Shown here: one piece after another, positions 3,484 to 7,306 of the stretch | Numbering within the stretch: the first letter of the stretch is position 1 | Layout: each line of letters begins with the position of its first letter | DNA from: Actinomycetes bacterium | Lineage (GTDB): Bacteria; Actinomycetota; Coriobacteriia; Anaerosomatales; JAJZPX01 | Direction of reading: 5' to 3' | Length of the DNA stretch: 7,306 bases | Assembly: GCA_021811025.1 (NCBI GenBank) | Contig: JAJZPX010000097.1 | Span: 1-7,306, forward strand | Position numbers and translations under genes: made by a program | The notes under the pieces: generated by a model | The model's database searches: none | What the model was told of the DNA's origin: nothing | Seen by the model: only the letters and a program-made list of their open reading frames with translations

Positions 3484-6233
3484 TCTCCGACGCGGAGCGC
3501 GAGAACCGCGAGGTCGTCCCGCAGCGTTCCGCCCGAGAACTCCACCGCCGAGTCCACCGCGCGCTGCACAAGCGCCTGGGGGCTTCGGCCGGCAACCTCG
3601 TGCAGCAGCTCGTACAGCCTTTCCTCCCCGAACAGCTCGCTGTCGGATCTCGCCTCCGTGAGCCCGTCGGTGTAGAGGAAGAGCACGTCCCCGGCCGAGA
3701 GACGCGCTTCGGAGTCCTCGAAGCGCACATCCTCGAACGCGCCCACCAAAGGCGAGTTCGCCGGAAGGAGCTCGACCCCGCCGTGCTTCGGGCAGACCAT
3801 ACCCGTGGTGTGTCCGGCGTTGCAGTAGATGATCCGACCCGCTTGCGCGTCCAAGACGCCGAAGAACACCGTGACGAAGACTTCCGGCGGCGACTCCTTG
3901 TAGAGCAGCTCGTTCGCCACCGCGAGGACACCTCCCGGGGTCTTCCTCTCCTCGATCGCCTGCGCGCGGATCGCGTTCTTGACGAGCGAGGTGAGCACCG
4001 CGGCGTCCAGCCCCTTGCCCGACACGTCCCCGATCGTGATGCCGAAGAGGCCCCCCAGCTCGAACACGTCATAGAAGTCCCCGCCCACCCGGGACGTCTC
4101 GGTCGCTGAGTGATACGAATGCGCGAAGCGGATGCCGGGAAGGCGCTCGGGTAGCGCCAGCAGGGCCTCCTGCAAGGTCTCCGCGACGCGATGCTCGCCC
4201 TCGTACAGACGCGCGTTCTCGAGGGCGAGAGCGACCGACGCCCCGAGCTTTCGGCCGAAGTCCATCTCGGCCTCCGAGAAACGCCTCACGCTCGTCGTGT
4301 AGAAGAGCGCGCATCCGGCTACCGTCCCCCTGACCCACAGGGGGACGGCCAGCACGGACTTCAGCCCGTACCGCTTGACGAAGCCCACGTTGGCCTTCTC
4401 GTCGGCCGGCATGTCCTCGGTCGCCATCGGCTCGCGCAGGCGCTCGACGCGGAAAGCGCTGGGCGCCTCGTCGTCGCTCAGGCTCATGCCGACGTCCGAG
4501 CCGGAGAAGCCTCGCTGGTAGCGCACCACCCACGACTCGCCCTCGCGCATCTCCACGGCGCCGGCGTCGCAGCCGAGGGCCCGGACGCCCTCGTCGAGCG
4601 CATGCTGCATGACCTCGTCGAACCGCAGGGTCGAGTGGATGGACGCGTCGACCGAGTTGAGGGCCTCGTTCAGCCGCGCGGCCTCCTGCGTCGCCTCCAG
4701 CAGCTGGGCGTTCTCGATAGCCACCGCCGCTTGCGCCGACATCGCCTCGATGATCTCGACCTCGCGGCTCGTGAACTCCCGCCGCTCGCCCGGATCGTCG
4801 ACGCCGATGAGGCCGATCGTGCGCCCGTGCCTCACGAGCGGTACCTCCAGCAGGATGTGCGAGCCCTCGAGCACGCTTCCGCGCTCCTCCGCGGGCAGCG
4901 TGTCGAAGTCGACCACCCTGGTCAGGTGATCGGAGATCAGCTGCTGGGTCGGCGCGCTCAGGCGCCCGAACCCGAACGCGACTCCCACTGGAAACGTCTT
5001 CTCGCCCTCCGCCGCCGCGCACGTCAGCTCGCGCCGGCTCTCGTCCCACAGGAAGACGAACGAGCGCGTGTGCCGGGTCGATCCGAGAGTGGCCGCGGCG
5101 AGGCTCCCGAGCACGGCTTCGGGGTCCGTCCACTCCGCGAGCCCCCGGGCGGCGTCGAGCAGCCTCCGCGTGGTCTCCAGCTCGCGGCTGACCTGCTGTC
5201 GCGCCTCCCTCAGCTCTCGGCGCGCGCCCTCCAGCGACCGCTCCACCTCGCCGATCTCGTCCGTGCGGTCCGTTCGCACGGGCCTGTCCAGGTCGCCCGT
5301 GCCGATGCGCTTCGCCTCCCCTGCGAGCGACGCGAGCGATCGGTGGACCCTCCGCATAGCGACGAAGACGGCCGCCAGCGTCGCCACGACGAGAGCCACG
5401 GCCACCGGGAGCCCCGCGAACAGCGCGAGGCGGAAGGGCGCCATGGCGACATCGGCGTCGACGGCGGACCCGGACGCCCAGCCGAGGGTCGCTATGGGCA
5501 CGAAGACGGCGATCCTGCGAGCCGCGGGGGGGTACTGGAAGTCGAGCGATGTGGAGGTCCGCCCCTCCAGGGCGAGCCGCACGCACGGGATCTCGCCCCA
5601 GCGCGCGCGGGTCTCCGCGAGCCGGGGATCCTCGCTCTGGTAGACGACCTGGCCGTCGGAATCGACGATGCTCGTCCCCCCCGTCGTCACGGTCACGGGG
5701 AAAGAGCGGTGCAGCTCGCGCACGTCGACGAACATGAGCATCACGCCCTCAGGCCGCTCGCCGGCAGGCCCGAAGGCTTGCGCCACGTGGAATCCCACGA
5801 GCCCGTCGCTCGAGACCTCGCTGGGCTCGATCCCTCCGCGGACGGGAGCCTCCACGGCGCGCCGGAAGGCGGTGTCGCTGGAGACGTCCGCTCCCACGAG
5901 CCTCCGGTCGCTCGCCGCGAGCACTCTCCCGGCCGTGTCGGCGAGCGCGGCGTAGGCCACCGGATACGGCTCGGCGACGCGCATCAGCTCGGCGCCGGCA
6001 TTCGACTCGCTCTTCGAGACGGTCGGTCCCGCGAAGCGCATCGACCGCCGCATGTCCTCGATCAGCACGCCGAACGACCTGCCTGAGAGCCGAGCGTAGT
6101 CAAGCCGCTGTTCCCGGATCAGCGAGAGGCGGGCCGAGTACCAGTGGTAGTAGCCGGCGAACAGCACGCCGAACAGCGGGATCGCCACTGCGAGCCAGAT
6201 GGCGGCGAGTTTGATGCTTATGCGGCCTCGCAC
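3480..6233 (-). CDS. Membrane sensor phosphatase: Cache, HAMP, two GAF domains, SpoIIE (PP2C)
   Basis: A 917-residue membrane-bound serine/threonine phosphatase of the RsbU/SpoIIE class, which dephosphorylates anti-anti-sigma (STAS) proteins. In order: short basic N-terminus; TM1 about 10-29; extracytoplasmic Cache-type sensor about 30-262; TM2 about 269-292; HAMP from 293 to about 345; coiled-coil linker (EVERSLEGARRELREARQQ region); GAF1 about 368-508; GAF2 about 520-673; SpoIIE domain about 685-917. PP2C metal-binding motifs are intact: GG-D719-F-Y-D722, G-D736-VSGKG, YT-D856-GLTEA and the terminal R-D906-D907-LAVL. The GTG at 6233 is preferred since GGGAGG precedes it, although by only three bases, and it yields MRGRISIKL before TM1. 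A TTG at 6263 with a weak AGGG would add ten residues. No STAS protein, anti-sigma kinase or sigma factor lies in the window, so its target is unseen. The signal sensed outside and the GAF ligands are unknown. Confidence 0.93.
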   Translation of the reverse strand: MRGRISIKLAAIWLAVAIPLFGVLFAGYYHWYSARLSLIREQRLDYARLSGRSFGVLIEDMRRSMRFAGPTVSKSESNAGAELMRVAEPYPVAYAALADTAGRVLAASDRRLVGADVSSDTAFRRAVEAPVRGGIEPSEVSSDGLVGFHVAQAFGPAGERPEGVMLMFVDVRELHRSFPVTVTTGGTSIVDSDGQVVYQSEDPRLAETRARWGEIPCVRLALEGRTSTSLDFQYPPAARRIAVFVPIATLGWASGSAVDADVAMAPFRLALFAGLPVAVALVVATLAAVFVAMRRVHRSLASLAGEAKRIGTGDLDRPVRTDRTDEIGEVERSLEGARRELREARQQVSRELETTRRLLDAARGLAEWTDPEAVLGSLAAATLGSTRHTRSFVFLWDESRRELTCAAAEGEKTFPVGVAFGFGRLSAPTQQLISDHLTRVVDFDTLPAEERGSVLEGSHILLEVPLVRHGRTIGLIGVDDPGERREFTSREVEIIEAMSAQAAVAIENAQLLEATQEAARLNEALNSVDASIHSTLRFDEVMQHALDEGVRALGCDAGAVEMREGESWVVRYQRGFSGSDVGMSLSDDEAPSAFRVERLREPMATEDMPADEKANVGFVKRYGLKSVLAVPLWVRGTVAGCALFYTTSVRRFSEAEMDFGRKLGASVALALENARLYEGEHRVAETLQEALLALPERLPGIRFAHSYHSATETSRVGGDFYDVFELGGLFGITIGDVSGKGLDAAVLTSLVKNAIRAQAIEERKTPGGVLAVANELLYKESPPEVFVTVFFGVLDAQAGRIIYCNAGHTTGMVCPKHGGVELLPANSPLVGAFEDVRFEDSEARLSAGDVLFLYTDGLTEARSDSELFGEERLYELLHEVAGRSPQALVQRAVDSAVEFSGGTLRDDLAVLALRVGE

Positions 6234-6362
6234 GCGCCTCCCCCCGCCGAGGGCCAGCCCCAACCGTCTTTACCCTGCGAGCGCGCCTAGCCACGCCGCT
6301 CCTGCGCTCGCGACGTTAGCGCCGGCCGCTCGCGGGTACCTCGCTCCGGGGGGTGACGGGCC
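6234..6362. promoter_or_regulatory. Divergent intergenic region upstream of phosphatase and membrane-protein genes
   Basis: These 129 bases separate two genes reading outward, so both promoters should lie here. GGGTGA (6351-6356) is the ribosome-binding site for the ATG at 6363. A short inverted repeat, GCGCT (6304-6308) with AGCGC (6318-6322), surrounds nine bases, but such repeats arise easily in DNA this GC-rich. No -35/-10 pair is convincing on either strand. If translation of the phosphatase begins at the TTG at 6263, the gap shrinks to 99 bases. Confidence 0.35.
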
Positions 6363-7306
6363 ATGGAGTACGGGCCCGAGTACCGGAACCAGCCGGCGGG
6401 AGCAGGACCGCCGGCGAAGAGGAAGAGCACGTGGGCCGTCGTGCTCGCGGTCTTGGCGGGACTCGTGCTCGTCGCGGGCGCCTGCGCGACGGTGACGATC
6501 TTCGTCGCAGGGCAGTACTTCGGGCAGCGGCGGCAGGCCGTGCGGCGCGCCGACGAGGCGTACCAGTCCGCGGCCAGGAGCATCCGGCAGGGCGAGGAGC
6601 CGCTCAGGACGGTCGACCTGAAGTCGGGGAAGGTCGAGCTCAACGCCAAGAGGGCCGCTGACACCACCCAGAAGCGCTCGGCCGAGGCGCGCGACAGCCT
6701 TGCGGCTGCGCGCGCGTCGCTCGGCCAGCTTCCAGACGGCGATGCGAAGGACGCGTATGCGCGCTCGCTGGACGCGATGGCCGTGGTGCTCGGCAAGCTC
6801 GAGAACGCTGAGGACTACACCCGGCTCGCGGGCAGGATGGAGCGGCTCTATCACGCCGGGGTGGACACGGACCTCAAGGCGCGCGACGACTACAACTCCG
6901 CCGTGGAGGCGGCGAACAAGAAGAAGGACTACGGCGCGATGAAGACGGGGGCGCAGCGCGCGTCGCGTGAGTTCTCCTCGGCCGAGTCGTTCTATCGCCA
7001 GGCGCAGGATTGCGACGCGAGGGCCGGGATCGACAAGGACGTCGCCTACGTCACGAAGCGCAGGACGCAGGCCGACCTCGCAGCGGAGATGGGCGTCGAC
7101 GGCGCGGCGGGCCGGTGGAGCCAGTTCGACCGGAAGGTCAAGCGCGTGAACCAGCTCGGCGAGGAGGCCAAGCGCATCCCGGACTCCGCCATCCAGCAGG
7201 ACGAGGACTGGACGAAGAAACGCGTCCTGGAGGCCCTCGCGCCGGTCGACGTCGCGCTGAAGAGCTCCGAGGCGCTGCACGCGCGGGCGATGCGGCGGTT
7301 CGGGTA
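6363..7306 (+). CDS. Unrecognised single-pass membrane protein with helical outer domain (open at right edge)
   Basis: An uninterrupted frame of 314 codons that reaches the window edge, where the last two bases are TA: these begin either a stop codon or a tyrosine, so the gene may end right here. Residues 1-23 are polar, Gly/Pro-rich and end in the basic KRKS. Residues 24-49 are a strong hydrophobic segment, a signal anchor with the remainder outside. From 50 onward the protein is rich in Ala, Lys, Arg, Asp and Glu with few prolines, and has long predicted helices that look coiled-coil-like. Only two cysteines occur, C41 in the membrane segment and C217. The ATG is supported by GGGTGA six bases upstream. 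Codon third positions are almost all G or C, which favours this frame over the open frame on the opposite strand. It diverges from the phosphatase gene. I do not recognise the family and assign no function. Confidence 0.75.
   Translation, partial: MEYGPEYRNQPAGAGPPAKRKSTWAVVLAVLAGLVLVAGACATVTIFVAGQYFGQRRQAVRRADEAYQSAARSIRQGEEPLRTVDLKSGKVELNAKRAADTTQKRSAEARDSLAAARASLGQLPDGDAKDAYARSLDAMAVVLGKLENAEDYTRLAGRMERLYHAGVDTDLKARDDYNSAVEAANKKKDYGAMKTGAQRASREFSSAESFYRQAQDCDARAGIDKDVAYVTKRRTQADLAAEMGVDGAAGRWSQFDRKVKRVNQLGEEAKRIPDSAIQQDEDWTKKRVLEALAPVDVALKSSEALHARAMRRFG

Noticed and set aside
4191..6086. Open frame of 631 codons on the plus strand across the phosphatase gene
   Set aside because: His/Arg/Leu/Ala-rich composition without domains; the opposite strand carries a full multi-domain protein.
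6468..6485. Possible lipoprotein box (LVAGAC) ending at Cys41 of the right-edge protein
   Set aside because: The -3 position is Ala rather than Leu/Val/Ile, the Cys lies in the middle of a hydrophobic segment that continues past it, and the N-terminal tail is unusually long for a lipoprotein signal.
6270..7280. Open minus-strand frame opposite the right-edge membrane protein
   Set aside because: The plus frame has a ribosome-binding site, a plausible membrane anchor, balanced charged composition and G/C-ending codons; the minus product is repetitive Arg/Leu/Val sequence.

Overview
The window is very GC-rich DNA (roughly 70% by eye) with dense coding, several GTG starts and strong G/C bias at third codon positions. 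Together with the mix of families (ArsR sensor with Cys pairs, DUF2892, DUF2769, ferritin-like protein, Cache-HAMP-GAF-GAF-SpoIIE phosphatase) this suggests a high-GC actinobacterial-type bacterium, perhaps an anaerobic Coriobacteriia-like lineage. The taxonomic guess is inference only. I see no rRNA, tRNA, CRISPR array, insertion sequence or transposase.

Layout. (1) Positions 61-1288, plus strand: an ArsR-family metalloid-type repressor, preceded by an extended -10 promoter overlapped by a near-perfect inverted repeat that looks like its own operator, then a calcineurin-like metallophosphoesterase 59 nt downstream. (2) Positions 1384-2448, plus strand: a solitary Dam/D12-class adenine-specific DNA methyltransferase with no restriction enzyme beside it; its GTG start overlaps the stop of a possible 9-codon leader ORF. 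(3) Positions 2445-2657, minus strand: a 70-residue DUF2892-type membrane protein, convergent with the methylase (their stop codons share one CTAG) and divergent from the next operon. (4) Positions 2797-3479, plus strand: a ferritin-like four-helix protein overlapping by 4 nt with a small ten-cysteine DUF2769 protein. (5) Positions 3480-6233, minus strand: a large membrane sensor, Cache-TM-HAMP-GAF-GAF-SpoIIE PP2C phosphatase, whose stop codon abuts the DUF2769 stop. (6) Position 6363 to the right edge, plus strand: an unrecognised single-pass membrane protein with a long charged helical outer domain, open at the window edge.

How they may work together. The left part looks like a metalloid- or metal-responsive regulator controlling itself and probably the phosphoesterase. 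The centre holds a compact set for iron/oxygen/sulfur chemistry: a probable diiron helical bundle translationally coupled to a Cys-rich putative metal or Fe-S protein, with a Cys-containing membrane protein reading away from the same 139-bp gap. The right part is a partner-switching type signalling phosphatase with its kinase and antagonist partners absent from this window. The most interesting under-described unit is the ferritin-like/DUF2769 pair, followed by the ArsR-phosphoesterase unit with its visible operator.
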